A stretch of DNA of 64,000 nt. Origin: Streptomyces sp. MST-110588. Its GTDB lineage: Bacteria; Actinomycetota; Actinomycetes; Streptomycetales; Streptomycetaceae. Below are positions 52,904 to 61,980 of this stretch, piece after piece. The translations under genes and the position numbers were made by a program. Each line of letters starts with the position of its first letter. Within the stretch, counting starts at the first letter, position 1. Below the pieces are notes generated by a model. It was given only the letters and a program-made list of their open reading frames with translations, did no database searches and had not been told where the DNA came from. The stretch is taken from positions 62,001-126,000 of the forward strand of contig NZ_CP074380.1 in assembly GCF_022695595.1 (NCBI RefSeq), read 5' to 3'.

Positions 52904-53416
52904 ATGCCGTTCGTTCGCATCGACGCCCTGGGGGCCGACAGGAATCGGCTGGACGCGCTCAGTCGCGCCGTACATGACGCCCTGGTCCAGACGATCGGCT
53001 TTCCGCCCGACGACCGGTTCCAGGTCGTGGTCGGCCACGACGGCGTCGGCAGCACGCTGCACTACGACGACTACCTCGGCGTGCACCGTGACGACGGCAT
53101 GGTGTACGTGGCGATCACGATGCGCTCCGGGCGGACGCCCGGGCAGAAGCAGGCGCTGTACCGGCGGATCGCCGAACTCGCCCAGGAGTACGCGGACACC
53201 GCACCGCGAAACGTATGCGTGGTCCTGACCGAGAACGAGTCGGTCGACTGGTCGTTCGGCAACGGAGTGGCTCAGTACGTCGATTCCTGCGGCACGGCCG
53301 GGCCGGCCGTGCCGCAGGAATCGGACGGGCCGGAGGAGTCGGACGGGCCGTCACCGGCAGCCGCCTCTAAGTGCCGGCCGATTCCCCATGGCCCTGCCAC
53401 GGCCGGGCGAGCGTGA
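52904..53416 (+). CDS. tautomerase-family protein
   Basis: A 170-aa protein. The first 130 residues form a tautomerase fold with Pro next to Met (MPFVRIDALGAD), the base Pro1 of the superfamily. RLDALSRAVHDALVQTIGFP, RFQVVVGHDG and VYVAITMRSGRTPGQKQALY follow, closest to malonate-semialdehyde decarboxylase-like members. The C-terminal 40 residues are low complexity, with ESDGPEESDGP. AAGGAG precedes the ATG. Its 3-prime end overlaps the convergent MFS gene by 50 bases. Confidence 0.82.
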   Translation: MPFVRIDALGADRNRLDALSRAVHDALVQTIGFPPDDRFQVVVGHDGVGSTLHYDDYLGVHRDDGMVYVAITMRSGRTPGQKQALYRRIAELAQEYADTAPRNVCVVLTENESVDWSFGNGVAQYVDSCGTAGPAVPQESDGPEESDGPSPAAASKCRPIPHGPATAGRA

Positions 53417-54599
53417 GCAGCGCCGCCGTGGACAGGAGCAGGAAGCCCAGTACCACCACGGCCGTCGACATGGCGGTGGTGTTACCCAGGGCGCCGGGCA
53501 GCGGCGCGGCCACCGCGCCGATGACGAACTGGGCGCCGCCGAGCATGCCGGACGCGGCCCCGGGGGCGTCGCTGCCGACCGCGAGGATGATGGCGGTCGA
53601 CGCGGGCAGCAGCACTCCGAACCCGGACGTCAGGCCGAACAGGCAGGCCCAGGTGACCGGGAACGTGCTGATGCCCAGGGCGAGCAGGGTCACCAGCGTG
53701 AGCAGGGAGGCCACGGTGATGACCACGCCGACGACGAGCAGGGAGTTCAGACGTACCCGCCCGGCCAGCCGCCCGAAGAGCACCCCGGCCACCACCGTAC
53801 CGACGGCGTTCGTGGCGAAGACGAGGCTGTAGCCGGTGGGCGACAAGCCGTAGACGCCCTGGAAGACGAAGGGCGAGCCGCTGATGTAGGCGAACAGGGC
53901 GCCCAGTCCGCAGCCCAGGACGAGGAGATGGCCGACCAGTTCGGGACGCCGCAGCAGTCCGCCCATGGCGGCGAGTACGGACCGCAGGCCGCCGGTCCGG
54001 CGCCGCTGGACGGGCAGCGATTCGGGCACCCACGCCCGGACCGCGGTCAACAGCAGCAGCCCGGTCACGGCCAGCGCCACGAAGACCAGGCGCCAGGAGC
54101 CGATGCCGAGAACGAGGCTTCCCAGGACCGGCGCCAGCACCGGCGCGGTCGAGGCGACCACGCTCAGCGTGGAGAGCCGGCGGGCCGCGTGGGTGCCGGT
54201 GAACAGGTCGCTGATGACGGCCCGTCCGATGACGATCCCCGCGCTGCCGGCGATTCCCTGCAGCAGCCGGGCGACCTCGAACACGGCGATGGACGGGGCG
54301 AGCGCGCAGACCAGGGACAGCACGGTGAACATGCCGGACCCGGCCAGGAGCAAGCGTCGTCGCCCCATCGCGTCGCTCACCGGGCCGAGTACGACCTGGC
54401 CGACGGCGAGCCCGACGAGGCAGGCGGTCAGGGAGAGCTGGACGGCCGTTTTGGTGGTTCCCAGCGAGGTGACGATCTGGGGGAAGCCGGGCGCGTACAT
54501 GTCGATGGCGAAGGGTGACACCGCCGAGAGACCGGCGAGGACGATGACGAGCCGCCCCGTTCCGGTCGCAGGGGTGGCGGAATCGATGCGGACGGTCAT
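53367..54599 (-). CDS. Bcr/CflA-type MFS efflux transporter
   Basis: A 410-aa transporter with twelve hydrophobic segments. The drug:H+ antiporter marks are AIDMYAPGFPQIVTSLG, the loop SDAMGRRRLLLAGSGMF between helices 2 and 3 and the motif RLLQGIAGSAGIVIGRAVIS. An iron box 42 bases upstream suggests it is made when iron is scarce, so it may export a siderophore rather than a drug. Its end overlaps the tautomerase gene on the other strand. Confidence 0.88.
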   Translation of the reverse strand: MTVRIDSATPATGTGRLVIVLAGLSAVSPFAIDMYAPGFPQIVTSLGTTKTAVQLSLTACLVGLAVGQVVLGPVSDAMGRRRLLLAGSGMFTVLSLVCALAPSIAVFEVARLLQGIAGSAGIVIGRAVISDLFTGTHAARRLSTLSVVASTAPVLAPVLGSLVLGIGSWRLVFVALAVTGLLLLTAVRAWVPESLPVQRRRTGGLRSVLAAMGGLLRRPELVGHLLVLGCGLGALFAYISGSPFVFQGVYGLSPTGYSLVFATNAVGTVVAGVLFGRLAGRVRLNSLLVVGVVITVASLLTLVTLLALGISTFPVTWACLFGLTSGFGVLLPASTAIILAVGSDAPGAASGMLGGAQFVIGAVAAPLPGALGNTTAMSTAVVVLGFLLLSTAALLTLARPWQGHGESAGT

Positions 54600-54640
54600 C
54601 GGCCTCCATCCGAAGATGTGTGTTCCGAGAGATACATAAG

Positions 54641-54659
54641 TTAGGCAAGGCTAGCCTTA
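54641..54659. promoter_or_regulatory. iron box (DmdR/IdeR-type)
   Basis: TTAGGCAAGGCTAGCCTTA, 15/19 matches to the consensus TTAGGTTAGSCTAACCTAA. It lies upstream of the MFS gene and 107 bases before the divergent lactonase-like gene. Confidence 0.85.
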
Positions 54660-54765
54660 CTCCTGTTGCGGCTGTCAATTGATTTCGAGGCCGCGGGCGA
54701 ACGCCGTACGGGCGTCCGCCTCGAAAGACACTGGACACCGCGCGGCGGCCTGGCAGGATGGCCGG

Positions 54766-55476
54766 ATGGGGAAGAACACCGCGGTGCACCGTATCGATCT
54801 GGGGTACTTCATCCGGCCCGCGTCGGAGACCGGGAATCAGCAGCCGCGCGTCGAACCCGTACTGGCCTACCTCGTACGGCATGAGCAGGGTCTGATCCTC
54901 TTCGACACCGGGATCGGTGAGGGGTCCCCCGAAACCGACGCGCACTACCGGCCCCGGCGCCGGCCGCTGCCCGGCGCCCTCGCCGCCGCCGGGGTGGCCC
55001 TCGCGGACATCTCCCTGGTCGTGAACTGCCATCTGCATTTCGACCATTGCGGAGGAAACCCGCTGTTCAGGGGCACGACCATCCTCGTACAGGCCGAAGA
55101 GCTGGCCACCGCGCGCCGGGGCGGTCACACCATCGACTCCCTCGTGGACTTCCCCGGCGCGGTGTACGAGGAACTCACCGGCGAGGCCGAGATCCGGCCC
55201 GGGATCTGGATCGTTCCCACTCCAGGGCACACCGACGGGCACCAGTCGCTGGTGGTCCGCGGCCATGACGGTTCCGTGGTGCTGGCCGGTCAGGCGCACG
55301 ACTTCGCGTCCGAGTTCGCCGGTGATCACCTGGCGCGCCACGCCGCGTCGGAGGGGGCGCGGGAGCCGCTGCCCCCGTACCGGCCGTGGCTGGACCGGCT
55401 CGCCGCGTTCGACCCGCGCCGGGTGCTCTTCGCCCATGACTGCTCGGTCTGGGAGCCGCCGCACAACTCCCCGTGA
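54766..55476 (+). CDS. metallo-beta-lactamase-fold hydrolase, AHL-lactonase-like
   Basis: A 236-aa MBL protein. The zinc motif is VNCHLHFDHCGGNPLF (HxHxDH), then PTPGHTDGHQSLV with the third His, VVLAGQAHDFASEFA with the bridging position and FAHDCSVWEPP with the last His. AiiA-type lactonases have the same set. Quorum-lactone or other lactone substrates are possible. The ATG at 54766 (MGKNTAVH) is preferred to 54679 because the upstream part is Arg-rich and lacks a binding site. It is divergent from the iron-box MFS gene. Confidence 0.83.
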   Translation: MGKNTAVHRIDLGYFIRPASETGNQQPRVEPVLAYLVRHEQGLILFDTGIGEGSPETDAHYRPRRRPLPGALAAAGVALADISLVVNCHLHFDHCGGNPLFRGTTILVQAEELATARRGGHTIDSLVDFPGAVYEELTGEAEIRPGIWIVPTPGHTDGHQSLVVRGHDGSVVLAGQAHDFASEFAGDHLARHAASEGAREPLPPYRPWLDRLAAFDPRRVLFAHDCSVWEPPHNSP

Positions 55477-55487
55477 GGGGGCGTGCT

Positions 55488-55503
55488 TTACCGGCGGCGG
55501 TAA
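55488..55503. promoter_or_regulatory. inverted repeat TTACCG-N4-CGGTAA
   Basis: Perfect 6-bp arms, nine bases before the GTG of the response regulator. A plausible autoregulatory site. Confidence 0.5.
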
Positions 55504-55512
55504 TCTGTCGGC

Positions 55513-56187
55513 GTGCGGTTGCTGCTGGTGGAGGACGACGAGGAACTGCGCTTCGCGTTGCGGGCGGCGTTGCGCGGCGCGGGCTTCGCCGTCGACGCCG
55601 TCGGTGACGTACCGCAGGCGGACGAGGCGCTGGCCGTCAACGCCTACGACTGCGCGGTGTTCGACCGTACGCTGCCGGCCGGTGACGCCCTGCGGTACGT
55701 CGGTCGCCGCCGGGCGGCGGGCTGGACGCTGCCGGTGCTGTTCCTCACCGCCCGCGACACCGTTGCCGACCGGGTGGCCGGCTTCGAGCACGGAGGGGAC
55801 GACTATCTGGTCAAGCCGTTCGCGGTGCCCGAACTCGTGGCCCGGGTACGCCGGCTGTGCCGCCGCGGCGACGCCGGGAGGCCGCCGGTGCCGGTACTGC
55901 GCTTCGCGGACGTGGAACTGGACACCGCCCGGCGCACGGTGCACCGCGGCGGGGTGCTGCTGAGCCTGACCGCCAAGGAGTTCGCCGTACTGGAGTGGCT
56001 GCTCGGCCGGGGCGAGGCGGTGACCACCCGCACCGAGCTGATCGAGCACTGCTGGGACGAGATGGCCGAGCCCAGGTCCAACGTCCTGGACGTGGTCATC
56101 GCGCAGGTGCGCCGCAAGCTCGGCCCGCCACAGATCATCATGACGGTCCGGGGCGCCGGCTACCGCCTCACGGAGCCCGGGGCGTGA
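55513..56187 (+). CDS. OmpR/PhoB-type response regulator
   Basis: A 224-aa regulator starting with GTG. The receiver has LLLVEDDEELRFALRAAL, phospho-acceptor Asp51 in DCAVFDRTLPAG and Lys in YLVKPFAVPELVARV. The C-terminal winged helix has LLSLTAKEFAVLEWLLGR, RSNVLDVVIAQVRRKLG and VRGAGYRL. GTGA couples it to the sensor kinase. Confidence 0.93.
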   Translation: MRLLLVEDDEELRFALRAALRGAGFAVDAVGDVPQADEALAVNAYDCAVFDRTLPAGDALRYVGRRRAAGWTLPVLFLTARDTVADRVAGFEHGGDDYLVKPFAVPELVARVRRLCRRGDAGRPPVPVLRFADVELDTARRTVHRGGVLLSLTAKEFAVLEWLLGRGEAVTTRTELIEHCWDEMAEPRSNVLDVVIAQVRRKLGPPQIIMTVRGAGYRLTEPGA

Positions 56188-57494
56188 AACACCCGCCCGC
56201 CACCGCCGCCCAGCGGCTCGCCCGGCTGCGCCTGCGCATCACGCTGCTGTTCACGGCCATGTTCCTGCCCGCTCTGGCCGTGCTCGCCGTCGTCGTGGTG
56301 GACGTCGACGAGGCGGCGCGCCGCCGGAGCCTGGACGACGGTCTGTACCGGGTGAGTTCGGCCGTGACCAGGCTGGTCGACTACACCGGCGGCCACGTCA
56401 CGTTCGCCGGCATCACCCCGGACGAGATCGACGGGCAGTGCCCGCAGTTCACCGTGCTGCCCGGTGGTGCCCCGCCGTTCGAGCCGTACCGCAGCAAGAA
56501 GACCTGCGTCCAGGCCGACCGCAGGCAGCTCGATCCCGTCGCGATCGCGGCCGTGCGCGGCGGACGTCCGGTGGCCAGGAGCGTGACCGGGCCCAAGGGC
56601 GCGCGGCTGCGGGTGACCGCCGAGCCGTTCTGGAACGGCAAGGGGGACGCGTACGGGGGCGCCGTACTGGCCGTGGGTGACGAGGGCGCCGTGCACGCCG
56701 CCCACCGGCGGGTCCTGCTCGCGGTGACAGGCGGCGGTCTGGCCCTGCTGGGCCTCCTGGCCTGGGCGGGCCACGCCCTGTCGGGCCGGGTCATGCGCCC
56801 GGCCGTCACCGCGCTGGAACAGCAGGAGGCGCTGCTCGCGGATGCCGCGCACGACCTGCGTACGCCCCTGAGCACCTTGCGTACCCTGGCCGAGACCGCG
56901 CTGGCGGACCCCTCCCAGCGGGCCGAACTGCTGCCGCGCACCATCCGGCTCGCCGCCGGGATGGGCGGCATCGTCGAGGGCCTTTTGACCCGCGCCCGCC
57001 TCGCGTCGGGGGTCATGCCCCTGGACCGCCGGCCGCTGCGCCTGGACCAACTCGTCGAAACCGCCCTGGAGGAGCTGACCGGAGAGCTGACCGGGGGCCT
57101 GACCGGGCCCGGCCACCGCGTGACGAGCCGGCTCGATCCCTGTGTGGTGTCGGCCGATCCGGACCTGCTGCGCCGTGCCGTGGGCAACTTGGTCGGCAAC
57201 GCCCTCCAGCACGGTCACGCGCCCGGCAGACCGGCCCACGTCCACGTCACCGTGGCAGACGGCCGGCTCACCGTCGCCGATCAGGGCCCCGGCATCGCTC
57301 CGGAGGCGGCGGACCGGGTCTTCGAACGCTTCCACAGCGGTTCCGGCTCCACCGGCCTGGGGCTCGCGGTCACCCGCTGGATCGCCGAGGCACACGGCGG
57401 CAGCCTCGTCCTCACCCCCGCCCCGCCACCCGGCGGTGCCACCTTCACCCTGACCCTGCCCACCGAGCCGCCACCCGCCGGACCGCGACGATGA
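56184..57494 (+). CDS. sensor histidine kinase
   Basis: A 436-aa kinase with two membrane helices: ITLLFTAMFLPALAVLAVVV and LLAVTGGGLALLGLLAWAG. The loop between them, about 140 residues outside the cell, contains two Cys (DGQCPQF, KKTCVQ) that may form a disulfide sensor. A HAMP-like linker is followed by the phospho-acceptor His in LADAAHDLRTPLSTL. The ATPase has RRAVGNLVGNALQHG, VADQGPGIAPEAADRVFERF and GSTGLGLAVTRWIAEAH. It starts with GTG in overlap with the regulator. Confidence 0.92.
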   Translation: MKHPPATAAQRLARLRLRITLLFTAMFLPALAVLAVVVVDVDEAARRRSLDDGLYRVSSAVTRLVDYTGGHVTFAGITPDEIDGQCPQFTVLPGGAPPFEPYRSKKTCVQADRRQLDPVAIAAVRGGRPVARSVTGPKGARLRVTAEPFWNGKGDAYGGAVLAVGDEGAVHAAHRRVLLAVTGGGLALLGLLAWAGHALSGRVMRPAVTALEQQEALLADAAHDLRTPLSTLRTLAETALADPSQRAELLPRTIRLAAGMGGIVEGLLTRARLASGVMPLDRRPLRLDQLVETALEELTGELTGGLTGPGHRVTSRLDPCVVSADPDLLRRAVGNLVGNALQHGHAPGRPAHVHVTVADGRLTVADQGPGIAPEAADRVFERFHSGSGSTGLGLAVTRWIAEAHGGSLVLTPAPPPGGATFTLTLPTEPPPAGPRR

Positions 57495-57535
57495 TCTTCA
57501 TCGAAACCTCATGGTCCGCATGCCAGGTTCGGAAC

Positions 57536-59145
57536 ATGCGAGAACGGCACAGGCCAGAACGGCACAGGCTAGAACGGCACCTGCGAGACCTCCGTACCAA
57601 GCGCGTCGCCCTGCTGGTGGCAGGGCTGCTCACGCCCGGTCTCCTGACGGGCTGCACCCTGGCGACCGCCGGGGAGTCAGAACCTCACCGACCGTGGCCC
57701 ATGGCACGGTCACGCTGAAGTTCTACGACGCCGAGGGCCGGGGCAGGGAACTCTCCCCCGGCAGGGCGCGGGCAGTGATGCACGGCAACGGCGGCTCCGA
57801 CAGCGACGCCCTCCTGGACGCCCGCAACCTACAGGTCCTCCAGGGCTACCCGCTGTACGCATCCGGCTCGCACCTGAGATTCGACCTCCCCGGCAGGCCC
57901 GCGGCCTTCGCCGTCAACTGGCCCACCAGCCAGGGATTCTCCACCGTGGTCCTCGACGACGGCGGGCAGGGCTTTCGTACCGGAGCCACCGTCGTCTTCA
58001 ACCACCAGGCCGCCCGCGACGCCGACCGGCGTCTGCGCGACGCTCTGGCCCGACGCCCCGACCACGTGAAGTCGGAGGTCTTCACCAAGGCGTACCGCAC
58101 CGCGCGCAGCGAACTGGCCCGGGCGGACCACGCGACCACCGACGCGGACCGCGGCAAGCACGGTCAGCGCGCTTTGAACGCGCTGGATTCCGCGTACGGG
58201 CAGATGCTCCAGGAGTACGGCCCCCGGTACGCCAAGGCGCACACCAAGCAGCCCTGGACGGGCCTGACCGTCGCGGACAGCGCCGCCCACAAGGAGTGGG
58301 CGCCGCTCGCCAAGCGGCTCACCGCGCCCCACGGCTGGGTCAGGATCGTCTTCGACCCCGACGTCGACCACGATTCCTCCATTCCCCGCCGGTACCGGGA
58401 GGCCGTCGAGGCCGCCCACGCCGCCGGGCTGAAAGTCCTGGGCCAGCCCGTCGACTCCACGTACGCAAGCGGCCACGGCCACCCCGGGCTCGGCACCCGC
58501 AAGGGCTACCTCGCCCGGATCAAACGCTACGTCGACGCCTTCCCCGGCATCGAGGCGTGGGAGGTCGGCAACGAGGTCAACGGCTGCTGGACCGACTCCC
58601 GGACCGACGCCGACGGCAACTGCACCGGCAAGCTGCTGCCGGCCGATGACCGTATGCGCAACAAGGTCGCCGACGCGGCTGCCTACGTCCGCGCGACCCG
58701 GCCCCGCTCCCAGGTGGTCCTGACCCTCTACTGGCAGCTCGGTACCACCGACCCGCAGTGGTCGGTCTTCAACTGGGCCCGCGCCAACCTGCCCGCCCGG
58801 GTCCGCGCGGACATCGACACGGTGCTGTTGTCCACCTGGCTCGAAGACGCCCCGATGGGCCTGGCCTTCGACCAGGTGATGAACCAGCTCGGCGCGGAGT
58901 TCCCCGGGCAGCGCACCGGCCTGGGCGAACTGGGCTACTGGAACCAGGACACCTCCAAGTTCTACTGGGCCTTCGACAAGGACGACCCGGCCGAGGGGCG
59001 CCGGCAGGTCGCCGCCCGCTATTACGCCGCCGCGCTCGGCTACCGCTTCGGCGTCGGCGGCACCTTCTGGTGGTACTTCGCCCAGGAGATGCCGCGCGAT
59101 AAGCGGCTGCGGGCCGCCGTGCGGGAGGTGACAGACCGCCTGTGA
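57536..59145 (+). pseudogene. lipoprotein with glycoside-hydrolase (TIM-barrel) domain (frameshifted)
   Basis: An exported enzyme of about 535 aa when repaired. The signal (KRVALLVAGLLTPGLLTGCT) with a lipobox Cys is in one frame and the rest in the other. The break is in the GGGG run 57671-57674. The barrel has HGWVRIVFDPDVDHDSSIPR, the acid/base Glu in WEVGNEVNGCW, LTLYWQLGTTD and a candidate nucleophile Glu in LGELGYWNQ. This is the layout of clan A glycosidases (GH5/GH39-like). The N-terminal coiled part (RLRDALARRPDHVKSEVFTK) precedes the barrel. It stands just after a two-component system. Confidence 0.75.
57541..57585 (+). repeat. 15-bp tandem repeat, three copies, at the start of the lipoprotein gene
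   Basis: AGAACGGCACAGGCC, AGAACGGCACAGGCT and AGAACGGCACCTGCG. They encode the Arg/His-rich repeats before the signal helix (RHRPE, RHRLE) and may be unstable. Confidence 0.85.
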
Positions 59146-59190
59146 GCATGCCTGTGAGCAGGGTGAGCAGGAAGTGGGCCGGTCACCGCG

Positions 59191-60825
59191 TCACGGGGCG
59201 GCGGGCGGGCGGGCGAGCTGTCCGGCCACGGCCCGGGTCTGGCGTACGACGTTGCGCAGATGGTTGGCGAACGGAATGCGGACATGGGTGGCGACACCGG
59301 CCACCCAGATCCGCTGCGGCGCCCCCGTCGGCGGGAGCCGCAGCCGCAGATCGGCGTCGAGCCGGTCGATGACTTCGGCCCCTGTGGGCGTGCGGTCCAG
59401 GTGCACAAGTCCGGCCGCCTCCTCCCAGGCGAGGCGGGGCCATTCGAAGCCGGTGGCGTTGACGACGTGGTCGAACGTCTGGTGGCCATGGTGGGAGGGC
59501 CACCGAACGTGCCACGTACGGCCGTCCGCGCCCACGTCGACGCGCTCGGGGTAGACGGGGCTCAGCCGCAGGGCACCGGCCGAGACGGCGGCCAGCAGCC
59601 GCCGCGCGTTGACGGTGCTCATCGCGGTGACGTACCGGTCGATGAACCAGGAGAAGCGGCACAGCAGCTCGTCGCGGCGCCCCGGCGGCAGGGCGGGGAA
59701 GAGGTCGATGGCGGCCTCTATCACCGCGACGCTGATCCCCGCCCACGCGCAGGCGCCGGATTCCGCCAGCGCCGTCTCCTCCCGCAGCCGCTGGACCGGA
59801 TCGGCGGCCCGGGACGTCTGACGGCGCAGCGGCCGGGCATCGAGGTGCCGGATCGCTTCGACGGCGCAGCGGGTGAGCCGGTCGGCCAGGTGCGGGTCCT
59901 CGGGGTCCGCGTGGGCCAGCCGCTCCAGCGGCGGGAGTGCGGCCGGGGGCGGGGCGAGGGATTCCCGTACGGCCGGGAGGCGGCCCGAAGGCGAGGTCAT
60001 GGTGACCTGGTGGCCGTCGCGGCACAGCAGCAGCGCGGCGTCGACGGCCGACTGACGCGTGCCGAGCACCAGGACGCGCGCAGGCCCCTCCAGGCGTTCG
60101 CGCAGGGCGGCGGACGGGTAGGGCGCGGCCACGTAGCGCGGGTGGCGTACGTACCGGGCGAAGCCGTCGGGTGTCCGCGGACGGTGCACGCCCACGCACA
60201 CCACCACATCGCTCGCCGTCACCTCCTGCCCGTCGCTCAGGAGCAAGCGGTATCCCAAGTGCCCGGGGTGTTCCGGGTGTTCCCGGTGTTCGTGCTGTTC
60301 CCGGTGTTCGTGCTGTTCCCGGCGCTCCTGGTACGTATCGTCCTCCGGGCGGACGGCGGCGGCAGTGGCCCGTACCTGGTCGACCCCGATGCCCCAGGAA
60401 GCGGCCTGCTCGCACGCGTCGAGGAAGCGGCTGTGGCAGTACCGCGCCATCTCGCCGCGCGGCAGAACTCCCTGCGGCCGGGCACTCCGCCCTCTTTCGC
60501 GCGCGTAGGCGAGGAAGTCCTCCGGCCGGTCGGCCCGGACGGAATTGATGCTCGTCGCGCTGTTGCACATCAGCAGCGGATCGTCGTCACCGAACGCCAG
60601 CCCCCGGCCCACCGTCGGGTGGGGGTCCACGATGCGCACCGAGGCGACGGCGTCGGCGGGCCGCATCGCCATGAGCTGCACCAGCAGGCTCGTACCGGCC
60701 ACTCCCCCACCGATGACCAGCACATGCCGTCTTCCGCCGCGCTCGGGTCGGCCGCCCTGGAGGGCGCTCACCGCGAGCGGATCCGCTGCCCCGACGGGCC
60801 CGCGACCACGCACATCCGCTCCCAC
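59191..60825 (-). CDS. FAD/NAD(P)-binding oxidoreductase (NAD_binding_9 type)
   Basis: A 544-aa flavoprotein. The N-terminal loop is VLVIGGGVAGTSLLVQLMAM. LAFGDDDPLLMCNSATSINS is the NAD_binding_9 signature. ARVLVLGTRQSAVDAALLL is a second nucleotide fold, and the C-terminus has VVNATGFEWP and IWVAGVATHVRI. A His/Glu-rich insert coded by a tandem repeat (REQHEH twice) may bind metal. Its start overlaps the methyltransferase-like gene by 58 bases, so both are made from one mRNA. It is probably the oxidative step of this unit. Confidence 0.82.
   Translation of the reverse strand: MGADVRGRGPVGAADPLAVSALQGGRPERGGRRHVLVIGGGVAGTSLLVQLMAMRPADAVASVRIVDPHPTVGRGLAFGDDDPLLMCNSATSINSVRADRPEDFLAYARERGRSARPQGVLPRGEMARYCHSRFLDACEQAASWGIGVDQVRATAAAVRPEDDTYQERREQHEHREQHEHREHPEHPGHLGYRLLLSDGQEVTASDVVVCVGVHRPRTPDGFARYVRHPRYVAAPYPSAALRERLEGPARVLVLGTRQSAVDAALLLCRDGHQVTMTSPSGRLPAVRESLAPPPAALPPLERLAHADPEDPHLADRLTRCAVEAIRHLDARPLRRQTSRAADPVQRLREETALAESGACAWAGISVAVIEAAIDLFPALPPGRRDELLCRFSWFIDRYVTAMSTVNARRLLAAVSAGALRLSPVYPERVDVGADGRTWHVRWPSHHGHQTFDHVVNATGFEWPRLAWEEAAGLVHLDRTPTGAEVIDRLDADLRLRLPPTGAPQRIWVAGVATHVRIPFANHLRNVVRQTRAVAGQLARPPAAP
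60282..60317 (-). repeat. two perfect 18-bp tandem repeats in the flavoprotein gene
   Basis: CCCGGTGTTCGTGCTGTT twice, coding REQHEH repeats on the minus strand. A degenerate third and fourth copy flank them. Confidence 0.85.
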
Positions 60826-61691
60826 GGTCCGGGGTCGGCCTCCGCCGGCCAGCCCAGTTCGGCGTACGGCCGCTGTGCGCGCTGGCCACGGGCGCGCATG
60901 AACTCCACGGCCGCGACGAAGTGTCCCCGTGCGCAGCCGTGCCCGTCGGCCTCCAGACGGACGAGCAGGTCGTGGCCGAAGGGGCTGTCCAGCGGGGCGA
61001 GCAGGATGCCGCCGGGGCGCAACTGCCGCAGCCAGGCCGGCGGGATGCTGCGTACGGAGGCGGTCGCCAGTATGCGGTCGTACGGGGCGCAGGCCGGATG
61101 GCCCTGTTCGCCGTCACCGGTGACGACGCGTGGGCTCATGCCGAGGGCGTGGAGGCGGTGGCGGGCGCGGCGGGCGAGGCCGGCGTCGATCTCGATGGTG
61201 ACCACGTTGCCGTGGTCACCGGCCCGGTGGGTCAGCAGGGCGGTCGTGTAGCCGGTGCCGGTGCCGACTTCGAGGATCCTCTCGCCGGGTTCGGGCGCCA
61301 GGTGACGTACGAGTTCGATCACCACGCCGGGCGAGGAGATGCTGGAGGTGAAGGCGCCGGTGGCCGGACCTGTAGGGGGCACGGCCCCGTCGTCGATCTG
61401 GGTGATCAGCGGAACGCCCGGCATGTAGACGGCCTTGAGCCAGGCCCGGGGTTTTTGCGTACGGTCGTAGAGGTTGTAGAGGCCGTCCTCGCCCCGGGCG
61501 GGCCACCACACCCGGTCCGGTACGAAGTGTTCGCGCGGCACCGCCAGGAACGCGCGGTGCAGCCAGGTGCAGCCGGCGAATCCGCGGGCGTTGTCCATCT
61601 CGCGTGCGCAGCGCTCGCGCAGGGCCCGGGCGGTCAGCGTCACCGTGTGCCTCGGATCCCTGTTCCTCACCCCCCGTGCCCCGGTCCTCAT
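60768..61691 (-). CDS. protein-L-isoaspartate O-methyltransferase-like enzyme
   Basis: A PCMT-family protein of 307 aa, about 90 aa longer than a housekeeping repair enzyme. MDNARGFAGCTWLHRAFLAV, REHFVPDRVWWPARGED, ITQIDDGAVPPTGPATGAFT (with SSISSPGVVIELVRHL) and the SAM loop ILEVGTGTGYTTALLTHRAG are family marks. It methylates isoaspartate or, in some RiPP systems, aspartate side chains to form aspartimide. The ATG overlaps the stop of a 37-aa acidic ORF. That coupling and its long C-terminal part (about 80 aa) suggest a dedicated substrate. Alternative: a repair enzyme in an unusual setting. Confidence 0.85.
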   Translation of the reverse strand: MRTGARGVRNRDPRHTVTLTARALRERCAREMDNARGFAGCTWLHRAFLAVPREHFVPDRVWWPARGEDGLYNLYDRTQKPRAWLKAVYMPGVPLITQIDDGAVPPTGPATGAFTSSISSPGVVIELVRHLAPEPGERILEVGTGTGYTTALLTHRAGDHGNVVTIEIDAGLARRARHRLHALGMSPRVVTGDGEQGHPACAPYDRILATASVRSIPPAWLRQLRPGGILLAPLDSPFGHDLLVRLEADGHGCARGHFVAAVEFMRARGQRAQRPYAELGWPAEADPGPWERMCVVAGPSGQRIRSR

Positions 61692-61801
61692 TCCTCCTCG
61701 GTGTCGTCGGGCTCGGGCATCGGGTTCCCCGGGTCGCCCGGGCTGGAGTAGGGGCCGCCGACCTGCCCGTCACCCGACTGCCGGTCGTCTCCTTCGGCCA
61801 T
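61688..61801 (-). CDS. 37-aa acidic peptide, candidate RiPP precursor
   Basis: Too short for many gene finders. The ATG has a strong binding site (AGGAG, six bases before it). The stop overlaps the next ATG by four bases (ATGA). The product begins MAEGDDRQSGDGQ, continues VGGPYSSPGDPGNP and ends MPEPDDTEEE. There is no Cys and no signal helix. It holds an Asp-Gly (SGDGQ), the most aspartimide-prone pair and favourable to isoaspartate methyltransferases. I propose it as the substrate of the coupled methyltransferase. It could also be a small adaptor or a translational lead-in. Confidence 0.7.
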   Translation of the reverse strand: MAEGDDRQSGDGQVGGPYSSPGDPGNPMPEPDDTEEE

Positions 61802-61980
61802 CGCCGTCTCCTCTCCCTGCCGCCGCCCGCCACAGCGCCGCCCACGGACACGAACCGGCCGTGAACCGGCCGCGGAACAGCCGCAGACCGGCCCGCGATC
61901 ACTGCGGAACAGTCGCTTCCCACCGTAGCCAGACACCACCGGTGACACCAGGGCTTCCGGTGACGACGAACGTCCGTCCG

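Noticed and set aside
59260..61251. 663-aa plus-strand frame opposite the flavoprotein and PIMT-like genes
   Set aside because: Composition is Gly/Arg/Val-rich shadow; both minus-strand genes have clear motifs.
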